64,000 bases of DNA from Alkalicoccus luteus (GCF_012034335.1 NZ_JAATHJ010000009.1:1-64000); one strand, 5' to 3'. Shown: positions 18,758 through 26,797, numbered from the stretch's first letter. The notes: a model not told the origin generated them from the sequence alone. Made by a program: numbers and translations.

Positions 18758-19340
18758 GGTTCTCCTCCTTCTTTTCCTAAAATTCTTTCGTTATAATAAA
18801 ATTTGTTTGTTAAGGATAACAAAAAACCATGAAGTTTTTATGAAGATTTCTCCGATTTTCGTCGTCGAATCGAGAGCGACATAATTGCCATAACTGCGCC
18901 CATTTTACTTAAAAACGGACGCTCACCTAAGCACCCGATGAGCGAAGGGAACACTCAGACTAACAGAACGTGTCCGACTTAAGTGTCGTGGAATATAAGG
19001 TTGATGAAACCCAATGAGCCTATGGGTTTAATTTTTATTCGGTCGATCTGAAGATCCTGCATTTGAACCTAGCCAAGGTGCTGCGGGAGCTTCCCGCCTT
19101 TTGATCCCGGTTTTCTGCACGACGATCTAGCCTATATAAATGAATAACTAGACACCCAAGACCTAATTGGACGGGATAGACATATAATAGGTGTTCGGTA
19201 ATCTCTACATAAAAATTTAATGCTTTTTTGAAACTATTTCCTTTCCCATCACTCCATACATTAATTTTTATCTTAACTTCATATAAATTTCACACCTTTA
19301 GACTATGCTGTTTAATAGTAAAGAAATTGGAGGTGAAAAT
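18758..19340. other. Intergenic region with a hairpin, mostly degenerate
   Basis: 580 bp. AAACCCA (19007-19013) pairs with TGGGTTT (19023-19029), followed by a T-rich run, a plausible plus-strand terminator of a lost gene. On the minus strand a short frame (MGAVMAIMSLSIRRRK, near 18903-18838) could be the tail of a membrane protein. Promoter elements of the YdhK gene probably lie near 19290-19310 (TAGACT) but no good -35 was found. Confidence 0.35.
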
Positions 19341-19985
19341 ATGAGGAAAAATAAAATGACATTAGGATCCCTTCCTTTGCTAGCGGCAGTTTTGTTAATG
19401 GGGTGCGCTGATGAAGAGTCTCCAATCAATGAGAGTGAGGAGCCTCAGAACTCTGAAACAGATGCAACTGGGGAAGAAGAAATGAATATGAACTCCGAGT
19501 CGAATTCTGAGGAAGAGATGAACCACTCAGAAATGGATCACTCAGCTGAAGAAATGTCTAGTTCCGGTGAAGTACCTGAAGGTCTGGAAGAGGCAGAAAA
19601 TTCTACGTATGAAGTAGGAAGCCAAGCGATTATTCAAGCAGACCACATGCAGGGCATGACAGACGCTGAAGCAACAATATCCGGCGCCTTTGATACCACC
19701 GTTTATACGGTTTCGTATATACCTACAGACGGGGGAGAACCTGTAGAAGACCATAAATGGGTCATTCATGAAGAATTTGTAGATACAGAGTCAGCACCGC
19801 TGGATGCAGGTACTGAAGTCATACTCGATGCAGAGCATATGGAGGGTATGGATGGTGCAGAGGCCACTATTGACACAGCGGAAGAAACAACCGTATACAT
19901 GGTGGATTTTGTTATGACAGATACTCAAGAAGAAGTCTCGAATCATAAATGGGTGACAGAAAGCGAATTAGCTGCTGGGGAATAG
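19341..19985 (+). CDS. ydhK: YdhK-family lipoprotein with two DUF1541 repeats
   Basis: 214 residues from ATG 19341 after TTGGAGGTG. Signal peptide with lipobox LLMGC (Cys22), so it is lipidated and anchored outside the membrane. An acidic Met/His-containing linker (EEEMNMNSESNSEEEMNHSE) follows. Two copies of the DUF1541 domain then start YEVGSQAIIQADHMQGMTDA (about residue 88) and AGTEVILDAEHMEGMDGA (about residue 152), each ending with an HKWV motif. Function of the family is not firmly known; Met/His content and copper neighbours suggest metal binding at the cell surface. An Lgt gene lies 500 bp downstream. Confidence 0.9.
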   Translation: MRKNKMTLGSLPLLAAVLLMGCADEESPINESEEPQNSETDATGEEEMNMNSESNSEEEMNHSEMDHSAEEMSSSGEVPEGLEEAENSTYEVGSQAIIQADHMQGMTDAEATISGAFDTTVYTVSYIPTDGGEPVEDHKWVIHEEFVDTESAPLDAGTEVILDAEHMEGMDGAEATIDTAEETTVYMVDFVMTDTQEEVSNHKWVTESELAAGE

Positions 19986-20042
19986 ATTCAAATATTCTCA
20001 GCAATTAATATAATAGACTGAATAAAACAATCGCTCCTATAA

Positions 20043-20080
20043 AAAACGCTTTCGAAACTAAAAGGATCGAAAGCGTTTTT
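20043..20080 (+). terminator. Terminator after ydhK
   Basis: 13-bp stem AAAACGCTTTCGA (20043-20055) with TCGAAAGCGTTTT (20067-20079), 11-nt loop, ends in a T run. Confidence 0.85.
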
Positions 20081-20237
20081 GATTCTGGGAGGAATACTGC
20101 GCTGCTTTAATCATTTAATTTATAAATTATATAAAGGAATTATCAATATCGTAATTCTATATATATCTATACCTCTTTTTAATATGATAGCCTAAAGCAA
20201 AACTATAAGAAATTCGACCAAATTGGAATAACATTAA

Positions 20238-20405
20238 GTGGCTCGAGCATTAGTACGCGAGTATAATATCGTAAATTTCATTAAAAATGGCTTATTTTCG
20301 ATTATGTACAATTTTGGTGCAGCAATTTTGATAATCTTACAGGCAAAAGGAAGAATGAAGCAAAGCGATCTAGACATTTCGTCTTTCTTCAATAAATTTT
20401 CATAA
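20238..20405 (+). CDS. Small unrecognised frame, possibly a gene remnant
   Basis: A GTG-initiated 55-codon frame with coding-like composition (REYNIVNFIKNGLFSIMYNF, then QAKGRMKQSDLDISS). One hydrophobic segment. The ribosome site is poor. Its stop falls on the edge of a perfect 15-bp hairpin, which supports a real gene end, perhaps a C-terminal remnant. No family recognised. Confidence 0.3.
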   Translation: MARALVREYNIVNFIKNGLFSIMYNFGAAILIILQAKGRMKQSDLDISSFFNKFS

Positions 20406-20442
20406 TAAAAGGAAGGATAGGTAGTAGCCTTCCTTTTATTAT
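20402..20442. terminator. Bidirectional terminator upstream of lgt
   Basis: Perfect 15-bp stem, ATAATAAAAGGAAGG (20402-20416) with CCTTCCTTTTATTAT (20428-20442), 11-nt loop. Confidence 0.7.
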
Positions 20443-20492
20443 GAAATATGCTCAAATGAACAATAGACTGAAATAAGTAGAGGAGAGTAACG

Positions 20493-21353
20493 ATGGTTGT
20501 CACTAATCAAATAATAGATCCAGTGGCATTTGATCTTGGACCAATCACTGTCCAATGGTATGGAATAATTATTATGCTTGGAGCAGTATTGGGCTATTTG
20601 ATCGCGGCTAGTGAAGCAGATAAACGTGGCTTGCCGAAAGATACGCTCACTGATTTATTACTATATGCGATTCCCATTTCTATTGTATCGGCCCGCTTGT
20701 ATTATGTGATTTTTCATTGGGAACATTACACTGGTGATTTAGGAAGAATACTTGCGGTTTGGGAAGGCGGTCTAGCCATTCATGGCGGGCTTATTGGTGC
20801 AGTGATTACTACTGTAGTATTCGCGAAAAGAAGAGGGTTATTGTTTTGGAAAATTGCCGATATTACCGCACCTGGTATTTTGCTCGGTCAAGCTATCGGG
20901 CGCTGGGGAAACTTTACGAACCAAGAAGCTCATGGAGGGGAAGTAAGTCGGGAATTTTTAGAAGGTTTACTGCTTCCTGAGTTTATCGTTAATCAAATGT
21001 TTATTGATGGTGTGTATTATCATCCAACATTTTTATATGAGTCGATTTGGAGTTTAATAGGGGTTGTCTTTCTACTATGGTTACGGAGCGTGAACTTACG
21101 TCGAGGAGAACTTTTCCTTACCTACGTCATTTGGTATTCCGTTGGACGTTTTTTTATCGAATCATTGAGAACCGATAGTTTAATGATATTTGATTTACGG
21201 ACAGCGATGATGCTTTCAGTCGTTCTAGTCATTGTCGCAGTGGGTTTAATGGTATACCGTCGTAAAAAGGGATTATCGAAAATACGATATTTGGATGAAG
21301 AATCTTCGCAAACGAACAATCATTCAAAAGAGAAGAAAAAAATAAAGAAATAA
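20493..21353 (+). CDS. lgt: Prolipoprotein diacylglyceryl transferase (accessory copy)
   Basis: 286 residues, seven membrane helices. Lgt moves diacylglycerol from phosphatidylglycerol to the lipobox cysteine of prolipoproteins. The family signature is present as [14 protein letters not shown] (near residue 137), with [12 protein letters not shown] and the later [11 protein letters not shown] and [10 protein letters not shown] motifs. Lys-rich C-terminal tail. The housekeeping lgt normally sits with hprK; this copy sits among three lipoprotein genes and copper genes, so it is likely a second, island-borne enzyme. Ribosome site GAGGAGAGTAACG. Confidence 0.92.
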   Translation: MVVTNQIIDPVAFDLGPITVQWYGIIIMLGAVLGYLIAASEADKRGLPKDTLTDLLLYAIPISIVSARLYYVIFHWEHYTGDLGRILAVWEGGLAIHGGLIGAVITTVVFAKRRGLLFWKIADITAPGILLGQAIGRWGNFTNQEAHGGEVSREFLEGLLLPEFIVNQMFIDGVYYHPTFLYESIWSLIGVVFLLWLRSVNLRRGELFLTYVIWYSVGRFFIESLRTDSLMIFDLRTAMMLSVVLVIVAVGLMVYRRKKGLSKIRYLDEESSQTNNHSKEKKKIKK

Positions 21354-21482
21354 AGCGCGGATTTTTTTGATTGGAACAGCTGCAGTCATTAATGCAGTGG
21401 TAAATACTAGAATATCGATTCACTTTCAATGAAATCAAATGCTATTCGCAAGGGTTATTATTTAATGGATTAGGGATTATCT

Positions 21483-21593
21483 TTGGAACAATTCATTTTA
21501 GAAGAACTTTTTAATAGAACACGCGTTAAGCGGCAATTAGGAGCAAAAACTGAAGAGCAGATGGTGGCTTCACTGGACGATCTCATTCCATAA
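21483..21593 (+). other. Short unrecognised coding-like fragment
   Basis: 36 codons from TTG 21483 read EQFILEELFNRTRVKRQLGA then EEQMVASLDDLIP. Composition is coding-like but no ribosome site or family is apparent. Probably another gene end left by rearrangement between lgt and the ResB fragment. Confidence 0.25.
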
Positions 21594-21612
21594 ATTTACC
21601 AGGAGATACTAC

Positions 21613-21723
21613 ATGAATAAAATAACCTGCGAATGTGGATGTCAAAATCCGTTTGGTACTTACTTATGTGAATCTTGCGGAAAACCAATCAAAGAGGATA
21701 ACAAGCTTGCTAATATGAGTTAG
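21613..21723 (+). pseudogene. ResB N-terminal zinc-ribbon fragment
   Basis: 36 codons behind CAGGAG: ITCECGCQNPFGTYLCESCG then KPIKEDNKLANMS, stop. Some Bacillus ResB proteins begin with this CxCG-NPxGTxLCESCGKP zinc ribbon followed by NMRYEGSARRSQTY. Here the Tyr position is TAG and the following codons (EG) still match. It is therefore the broken start of a ResB gene, while a ResB C-terminus is at 14606. Could be mistaken for a free-standing zinc-ribbon peptide. Confidence 0.6.
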
Positions 21724-22141
21724 GAGGGGACTAGCTCGATTTCCTATTTTTCCAGTGGAGAAGTCATCGTACCATCTGGCACTCGGATGACCACGATCTA
21801 CAGGTAGCGAAACACCTTTAAAAGCAGCACTGGCTTCGGTTTAATGAGTGTGCGGCCACGAACCCCCACGTAAAGAAGAGAAGGGAATGGTCCGGTCGAG
21901 CTTCTCATCTTACTTCTGCAGTAGTTCCATTGTTTCCTAATTCCATGATATTTCCGTCTGCTTTTTCCTTATAGTAGTGTTTAGACTGGGAATAAACTTA
22001 TTTGTTATGTAGGCCCCAGTGTTTTTAAAAATCCTTATAGAAATTTAGTTTTTAGGAGGAGCTCTTGGTCTCCTCCTATGTTTATTTCAGAAAAATGAGC
22101 AAAGTTCTAAACTATTTAAATTTGATAATAGGAGGGGAAAA
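21724..22141. other. Degenerate region with a hairpin
   Basis: No convincing gene. AGGAGGAG (22054-22061) pairs with CTCCTCCT (22070-22077), a hairpin that may terminate whatever was upstream. The ribosome site of the next gene (ATAGGAGGG) is at about 22130-22138. Confidence 0.4.
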
Positions 22142-22330
22142 ATGAGTGTAGCAGAATCAATCGTACATCTTCCAAGTTGGGAGGATGGGGGGTACGGATA
22201 TACTTTTTTTATACTTGCAGTGATGTGGTCTTTAGCTTTTATTGTTATAAATTTGTTGAAAAAATCCGAAAAAAAACAAAGGAAGTTAGAAAAAGAATTG
22301 TACGTGGAAGAAAGTAAAAGAAGGGATTAG
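22142..22330 (+). CDS. 62-residue single-helix membrane protein, paralog of 18593
   Basis: Strong ribosome site AATAGGAGGGG before ATG. N-terminus MSVAESIVHLPSWEDGGYGY, one membrane helix (about residues 21-39) and a highly charged C-terminal tail (KKSEKKQRKLEKELYVEESK). Shares the ESIVHLPS motif and layout with the gene at 18593. Its stop overlaps by four bases the stop of the convergent lipoprotein gene at 22327. Function unknown. The amphipathic, invariant-looking N-terminus suggests a binding or docking segment outside the membrane. Confidence 0.75.
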   Translation: MSVAESIVHLPSWEDGGYGYTFFILAVMWSLAFIVINLLKKSEKKQRKLEKELYVEESKRRD

Positions 22331-23241
22331 GGAGCTATGGGCTCCCCTTTATCAATCCAAATTTCCCAAGAGGCTCCTCCATCAAAAGAAAGATAGAGGG
22401 AATCCTCAGTTCCTCCCGCAGCAATGGTGTCTCCATGTCTATCAAATGCAATAATAGGTTCATCGGGTAGTGCCATGTCATATGCTTCCAACGTCTCTCC
22501 TAAGTCTTCTGTATAAAACCAACCTTCCTGCTCTCCCACGCCATAAACTAAATGACCATCGTCATAAGGAGTACTACTTAAAGCAGTCGTTTCTTGTTGT
22601 ATATGCTCCCAGGATCCCCCACCATCTTCAGAGCGGTAGATTCCATACGGGGAAGCAGCAGCCAGAACTTCAGAATCCTCCGCATCTGCAAATATTTCTA
22701 AGATTTCCTGGTCATTAAAATCTTCTTCATTTACTATTGTCCACTCCTGGCCGGCATCTCTTGATGAATAAAGATGTCCATTGTAAGCGTCAAACCCATA
22801 AAGAATGGAAGCATCTGCGGGACTTTCAACAAGGTGATGAAAATCAACCTCTTCATAAAGTACATCTACTTCCCACGATTCTCCCGCGTCTTCACTGCGC
22901 ATAGCGCCTAAAGGATTACCTAAGTCAGAGGCAGGGGACGGATGGCCACTACTAATAAAGACTCCATCCTCTAAAATAGTAAGTCCCATAAAATCGTGGC
23001 GTTCTTCTGGAGACCCCTCCCAAACCATCGTTTGATTATCAATATTTACATGCAGAAGGCCGTGGTGCGTACCGATATATGGATCTCCATTTCCGGACGT
23101 ATGAAAAGATATATCATGCATATGCATGATTTCTTCTGCTTCTTCTCGTGCTTCTTGCTCTGCATCAGTGCTGCAAGCGGTGGTTACAAAAGCAATCGTA
23201 ACCGCTAGAATAGAAATATTCTTATTTGACAAGTTGCTCAT
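22327..23241 (-). CDS. F510_1955-family BNR-repeat lipoprotein
   Basis: 304 residues. Signal peptide with Cys23 in FVTTAC-type lipobox, so membrane-anchored outside. The mature part contains several BNR/sialidase-like Asp-box motifs (SEDAGESWEVD, SRDAGQEWTIV, SEDGGGSWEHI, SFDGGASWEIW), giving a beta-propeller. An early HMHDISFHTSGNGDPYIGTH segment is rich in His. The family is labelled glycosylhydrolase in databases, but no catalytic pair is evident to me, so a binding propeller is as likely. Neighbours are copper and lipoprotein genes. Confidence 0.82.
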   Translation of the reverse strand: MSNLSNKNISILAVTIAFVTTACSTDAEQEAREEAEEIMHMHDISFHTSGNGDPYIGTHHGLLHVNIDNQTMVWEGSPEERHDFMGLTILEDGVFISSGHPSPASDLGNPLGAMRSEDAGESWEVDVLYEEVDFHHLVESPADASILYGFDAYNGHLYSSRDAGQEWTIVNEEDFNDQEILEIFADAEDSEVLAAASPYGIYRSEDGGGSWEHIQQETTALSSTPYDDGHLVYGVGEQEGWFYTEDLGETLEAYDMALPDEPIIAFDRHGDTIAAGGTEDSLYLSFDGGASWEIWIDKGEPIAP

Positions 23242-23613
23242 CTCCTTACAAATTTTCTATGTTACTCTATTCAATCATTATGCAATCTAAATATGAAGAA
23301 TGTATGAAAGCAGTATTCTCCAAGTTTATTTTTTCTTTTACATAAGGAGTTTTCTCTTTTTAAAGCGAAAAACAAGATCTCCCAGTAGGAGAAGCTAAAT
23401 GCTCGTTTTGATTCCTGGTTAATCGTATGCTATAGAAAGAAGTGTAACTGGTAAGGTATCTATAAAAACGAGCAATAATATCTGTTCCATTCTAGGTTAT
23501 AGGATTAAATAACCTTATTCAAAAATAAAAATTCATAGTTTCTTCAAATTTATTTTTTATACTAATGGCAGGACGAAATTTTAAAAAGATATAGAAGAAA
23601 GGGAGTAATAAAA
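23242..23613. other. Divergent intergenic region
   Basis: 370 bp between divergent lipoprotein genes at 22327 and 23614, so promoters for both should lie here. AT-rich; I could not assign confident -35/-10 pairs and saw no cop box. Confidence 0.35.
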
Positions 23614-24972
23614 ATGAATAGGAAAAAATCAACGATTTCTGGAGTGGTGCTGGTTTCTTCTGCTTTGTTGCTAGCAGCTTGCAATGAAAGTGAGGAAAAT
23701 ACTTCAGCAAATGAGAATAACATGAACCAAATCAATGAGGAAAATATGAATGAAAATGACATGAACGATGGGGACATGGATCACAATAACATGAATGAGA
23801 ACAATATGAATCATCATGACATGAATGATGAGAACATGGATCAGGAAACGAATGAGGCAAGAGAAGACTTTGAGGAGGAAGCAGCAGAACTTCCTGAGGA
23901 TTTTAATGAAGGAGCGAATGAAAATCTGCAGACGCTGAATACGAAAAACGTTACGAGACTGGATGCCTCCAGCATAGAAGAAATGACAGTTACGGCAGCG
24001 CAAACGATCTGGCCGGCGACGCATGAAGCAAATCAGCCGGGAGCGGTTATTCTGGCTGATGCCGCAGAGTGGCAGCACGCACTTGCAGCTTTAACGCTCG
24101 TTCACCACCCAAATGATGGTCCGCTCCTCTTAATGGAAGATGGGTTAACGGAAGAATTAATAAGTGAAATCGAACGACTCAATCCTCTGGGGAATGAAGA
24201 GGGGATAGAGGTCCTTGCAGCAGCAGAACTTACAAGTGAGGAAGAAGAATTACTGGAAGGTTTTGAAGTACACAGTATTTATGAGGAAGATCCTGCTGAA
24301 TTTGCAGGAGAAGTAGAAAATCAGTACGCAGAAACCATTGGAGAATTGCCGGAGAGTGTGATCATTGGTTCCATGGAAGAGGAGCATCAGGCTTCTTCTT
24401 TGCTCGCTGGAAGCTGGATCGCTCACATGGACGAATCTCTGCTTTATGTGAACGAAGAAATTCCGGAAGCGACAGCAGAAGCCTTGGAAGCAAGAGAGGG
24501 AGAAGCGAATATATATCTGCTTGGAAATGAGGAAGCTATCTCCGAGGAAATAGCAGAAGAGCTTCAAGAATATGGTAATGTTGAAAGAATCGAAGGAGAG
24601 ACGCCAGTAGAGCTTTCTATTGCCTTTGCTTCGTACCAGGATGATAACTTCGGATGGGGAATTGACGAACCGGGTCATGGGCTTGTGTTTGCATCTCCGG
24701 AAGAATCAGGTATGGTACTACCAGGTTTACCGCTCGCTCATTTAGGAAAGCACGCGCCACTGATATGGGTGGAGGAGGATGAACTTGAACAAGCGCACGC
24801 CGATTACCTGGCCCAATTAAAACCTTCTTTCGAAGAGGTTCCAATGGAAGGACCTTATAATCATGCTTATATTTTAGGAAATGAAGATACGATTTCTTAT
24901 CAAAATCAAGGGATTATTGATCAAAAGCTTGAAATTGAAGCACTTGGTGACGGAGGGCATGGGGGACACTAA
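23614..24972 (+). CDS. Lipoprotein with Asn/Met/His-rich spacer and cell-wall-binding-repeat-like domain
   Basis: 452 residues. Lipobox LLAAC (Cys23). Residues about 30-80 are low complexity, built from short Asn-Met-Asn/Asp/His units (for example MNENNMNHHDMNDENMDQE), rich in possible Cu(I) ligands (Met) and Cu(II) ligands (His, Asp). The remaining 360 residues are acidic and include YLLGNEEAISEEIAEELQEY, similar to cell-wall-binding repeat 2 (VVGG-IS-x-V-EL), and a GLPLAHLGKHAPLIWV stretch. The C-terminus ends GDGGHGGH. It could store or present metal at the wall. Ribosome site AAAGGGAG. Confidence 0.75.
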   Translation: MNRKKSTISGVVLVSSALLLAACNESEENTSANENNMNQINEENMNENDMNDGDMDHNNMNENNMNHHDMNDENMDQETNEAREDFEEEAAELPEDFNEGANENLQTLNTKNVTRLDASSIEEMTVTAAQTIWPATHEANQPGAVILADAAEWQHALAALTLVHHPNDGPLLLMEDGLTEELISEIERLNPLGNEEGIEVLAAAELTSEEEELLEGFEVHSIYEEDPAEFAGEVENQYAETIGELPESVIIGSMEEEHQASSLLAGSWIAHMDESLLYVNEEIPEATAEALEAREGEANIYLLGNEEAISEEIAEELQEYGNVERIEGETPVELSIAFASYQDDNFGWGIDEPGHGLVFASPEESGMVLPGLPLAHLGKHAPLIWVEEDELEQAHADYLAQLKPSFEEVPMEGPYNHAYILGNEDTISYQNQGIIDQKLEIEALGDGGHGGH

Positions 24973-25284
24973 TCCTCTGCTGCAATTACTTCCACCAGCT
25001 TCTTTACAAAATACACGGGCTATCGTCCTTCTACTTTACACACAGAAGGCAATTTCTTGATAAGAGAAGAAGAGAGCAAGAATTCGATTTGATTTTACTG
25101 CATATAATGATGCCGGTGAAAGACGAATGGTCATTACTAAAAGAAACAAAAATGATTTAACAAGCGACGCCAGTGATTATACTGATAGTATTCGGCAATA
25201 CAGAATAACAGGAATATCTTCAGTGTTTGAAATACACGCGAGTGGGAAGAGAAAGATAACTTTAAATGGAAGGGAGTTTTACAC
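24973..25284. other. Intergenic region before the csp-like gene
   Basis: 310 bp, AT-rich. The ribosome site of the next gene (GGAAGGGAG) is at about 25267-25275. No cop box or clear promoter seen. An open frame starting at 25127 runs into the csp gene in another phase and is not credible. Confidence 0.35.
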
Positions 25285-25611
25285 ATGGCACACGATCGTC
25301 ACGAAGAACTTCTACAGGCATTACATGAATGTATGGAAGCGTGTAATCATTGTTTTGATGCATGTCTTCAAGAAGACAACGTAAAAATGATGGCAGAGTG
25401 CATCCGATTAGATCGGGAATGCGCGGACTTATGCGGATACTTGGAGCAAGCGATTTCAAGAAATAGTCTTTATGTAGCGGATTTAGCCTCGCTTTGTGCT
25501 AAGATTTGTGAAGACTGTGGGAATGAATGTAAGAAACATGATCACGAGCATTGTCAACGCTGCGCAGAAGCATGCTTTAAATGTGCAGAAATTTGTAAAA
25601 AAGCTGCGTAA
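25285..25611 (+). CDS. Csp-like four-helix cysteine-rich copper-storage protein (DUF326)
   Basis: 108 residues, no signal peptide, so cytosolic. Cysteines are spaced along four helices: ALHECMEACNHCFDACLQ, ECIRLDRECADLCGYLEQ, LCAKICEDCGNECKKH and HCQRCAEACFKCAEICKK. In known Csp proteins these inward-facing Cys bind many Cu(I) ions inside a four-helix bundle. Intact paralog of the broken gene at 17104. It may buffer copper in the cytoplasm where no CopZ is encoded nearby. Confidence 0.9.
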   Translation: MAHDRHEELLQALHECMEACNHCFDACLQEDNVKMMAECIRLDRECADLCGYLEQAISRNSLYVADLASLCAKICEDCGNECKKHDHEHCQRCAEACFKCAEICKKAA

Positions 25612-25634
25612 CCAAAGGAATCTCAAATGATCTT

Positions 25635-25668
25635 ACCTAGCTGTGAACTCCTCACAGCTAGGTTTTTA
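25635..25668 (+). terminator. Terminator of the csp-like gene
   Basis: 12-bp perfect stem ACCTAGCTGTGA (25635-25646) with TCACAGCTAGGT (25652-25663), then TTTTT. Confidence 0.88.
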
Positions 25669-25852
25669 AGTGTGCTACATTGAAACTAAAGGAAAGAACG
25701 TAAACTTTAACCTCATTCCTAACCCTGCTTCTACAAATTATCCGGTTCTTTTCATACTTTCTTCATGTTTTTCTTATACATTGATAGATATATTGGATTA
25801 TTTTAAAAAGATGAAAATAAATATTTTATCATTAAGAAAGGGAGGCGGTAGC

Positions 25853-26182
25853 ATCGTTTTACCTTCAGGCAATCATAGCGAAGGCGAGAAGCTGATACAT
25901 AAATGGATCGGCCGCAAGGCGTTTAAAGATCGTCATCCGGTTTTTAATGCCGTCGATATGTTGATCGGGATCGTCTACGCAGGATTTCCAGTCTTTCACT
26001 ATCTGAACCCGAACGTCTTCCAAGCCCCGGTAGCTATGTGGACATTGATATTATCGAGCTTTTTTGCCGCAAGAATCATTGAAGCTGTCCAGGAGGAAAA
26101 CAACCTGCAGCGAAACGTGTTTGCAGGATTCTTTGCGCTCGTGCTCGTCGGTGCGCTCTGCTTTTGGATCATTGGGCTTTAG
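25853..26182 (+). CDS. Small three-helix membrane protein, unusual start
   Basis: About 109 residues if translation starts at ATC 25853, which lies seven bases after a perfect AAAGGGAGGCGG ribosome site. An in-frame ATG at 25811 has no such site. The protein has a charged N-terminus (SEGEKLIHKWIGRKAFKDRH) and three hydrophobic helices (AVDMLIGIVYAGF, MWTLILSSFFAARIIEAV, AGFFALVLVGALCFWIIGL). Family not recognised. It is the first gene of the GC-richer block. Confidence 0.65.
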   Translation: MVLPSGNHSEGEKLIHKWIGRKAFKDRHPVFNAVDMLIGIVYAGFPVFHYLNPNVFQAPVAMWTLILSSFFAARIIEAVQEENNLQRNVFAGFFALVLVGALCFWIIGL

Positions 26183-26199
26183 TGAATAACGCGATAGCA

Positions 26200-26233
26200 A
26201 ACGCTCCGGACAACAAGGTCCGGAGCGTTTTTC
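26200..26233 (+). terminator. Strong intrinsic terminator
   Basis: Perfect 12-bp stem AACGCTCCGGAC (26200-26211) with GTCCGGAGCGTT (26218-26229), then T run. Confidence 0.9.
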
Positions 26234-26280
26234 AAAGTGTCGATAAAGAATTTTTAAGTGAATAACCTTACACCTGCTTT

Positions 26281-26375
26281 TGTCTGTGGACACTCGCTTT
26301 CCTGAGGGAAAGGCCTCGGCTTTCGCCTCGTTCTGATCCTTCTAGAGTCGAGGTTTTTCGATGTCTACAGCTGGC
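26281..26375. repeat. Intergenic repeat of Bacillaceae type
   Basis: GTGGACACTCGCTTTCC at the left and a related inverted TCGAGGTTTTTCGATGTCTA at the right bracket a GC-rich palindromic centre (GGCCTCGGCTTTCGCCTCG). This resembles the dispersed intergenic element with GTGGACACTCGCTTTCC and TAGAGTCGAG ends that I recall from many Bacillaceae genomes. Only one copy lies in the window, so the assignment is tentative. Confidence 0.4.
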
Positions 26376-26383
26376 AGTTCGGT

Positions 26384-26797
26384 TCAAATGCCTGGATCTG
26401 ATTGGCACGAGCTTATAAGATTCAGATGGAGCGTATTGTTATGTGACGTTTCGAAGTTGAATAGGCAGCCCAGTACGTCATGAAATTCACCATTAGAGCA
26501 AAAAAGCAGTCGCGTTTGCCTGTCGCGACGTTGTTTTCCAACAAGCAGAGCCGTTTCCTCGATGTGTCCGGCGGGGACGCCTGTGGATTCAGCGCAGTCT
26601 AAAGATTCTGTGCCGTTCAGATCTGCGAACGGCATCAACGCACGAGCGGAGCCGGACTGGGTCTTGAAGGCTTCTTGTAAGAAGCCTGTGTCCGAGTGAA
26701 GCCGTGCCTTTCTTCTCTTCATACAGGGGTCACCCTGAGAAATAGCTGAAGACAAGCCCACGGCAAGCTTCCGCCGGTAAGCAGAGAGGAAATACAA
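26384..26797 (-). CDS. Doubtful 137-codon frame
   Basis: Predicted product (for example RRKARLHSDTGFLQEAFKT and KQRRDRQTRLLFCSNGEF) has no family I can name, starts with TTG and has no ribosome site. It abuts the intergenic repeat. It may be a conserved non-coding or repeated sequence with a chance frame rather than a gene. Confidence 0.25.
   Translation of the reverse strand: MYFLSAYRRKLAVGLSSAISQGDPCMKRRKARLHSDTGFLQEAFKTQSGSARALMPFADLNGTESLDCAESTGVPAGHIEETALLVGKQRRDRQTRLLFCSNGEFHDVLGCLFNFETSHNNTLHLNLISSCQSDPGI

Noticed and set aside
25127-25384. Plus-strand frame entering the Csp gene
   Set aside because: Overlaps a well-supported gene in another phase and lacks a ribosome site.
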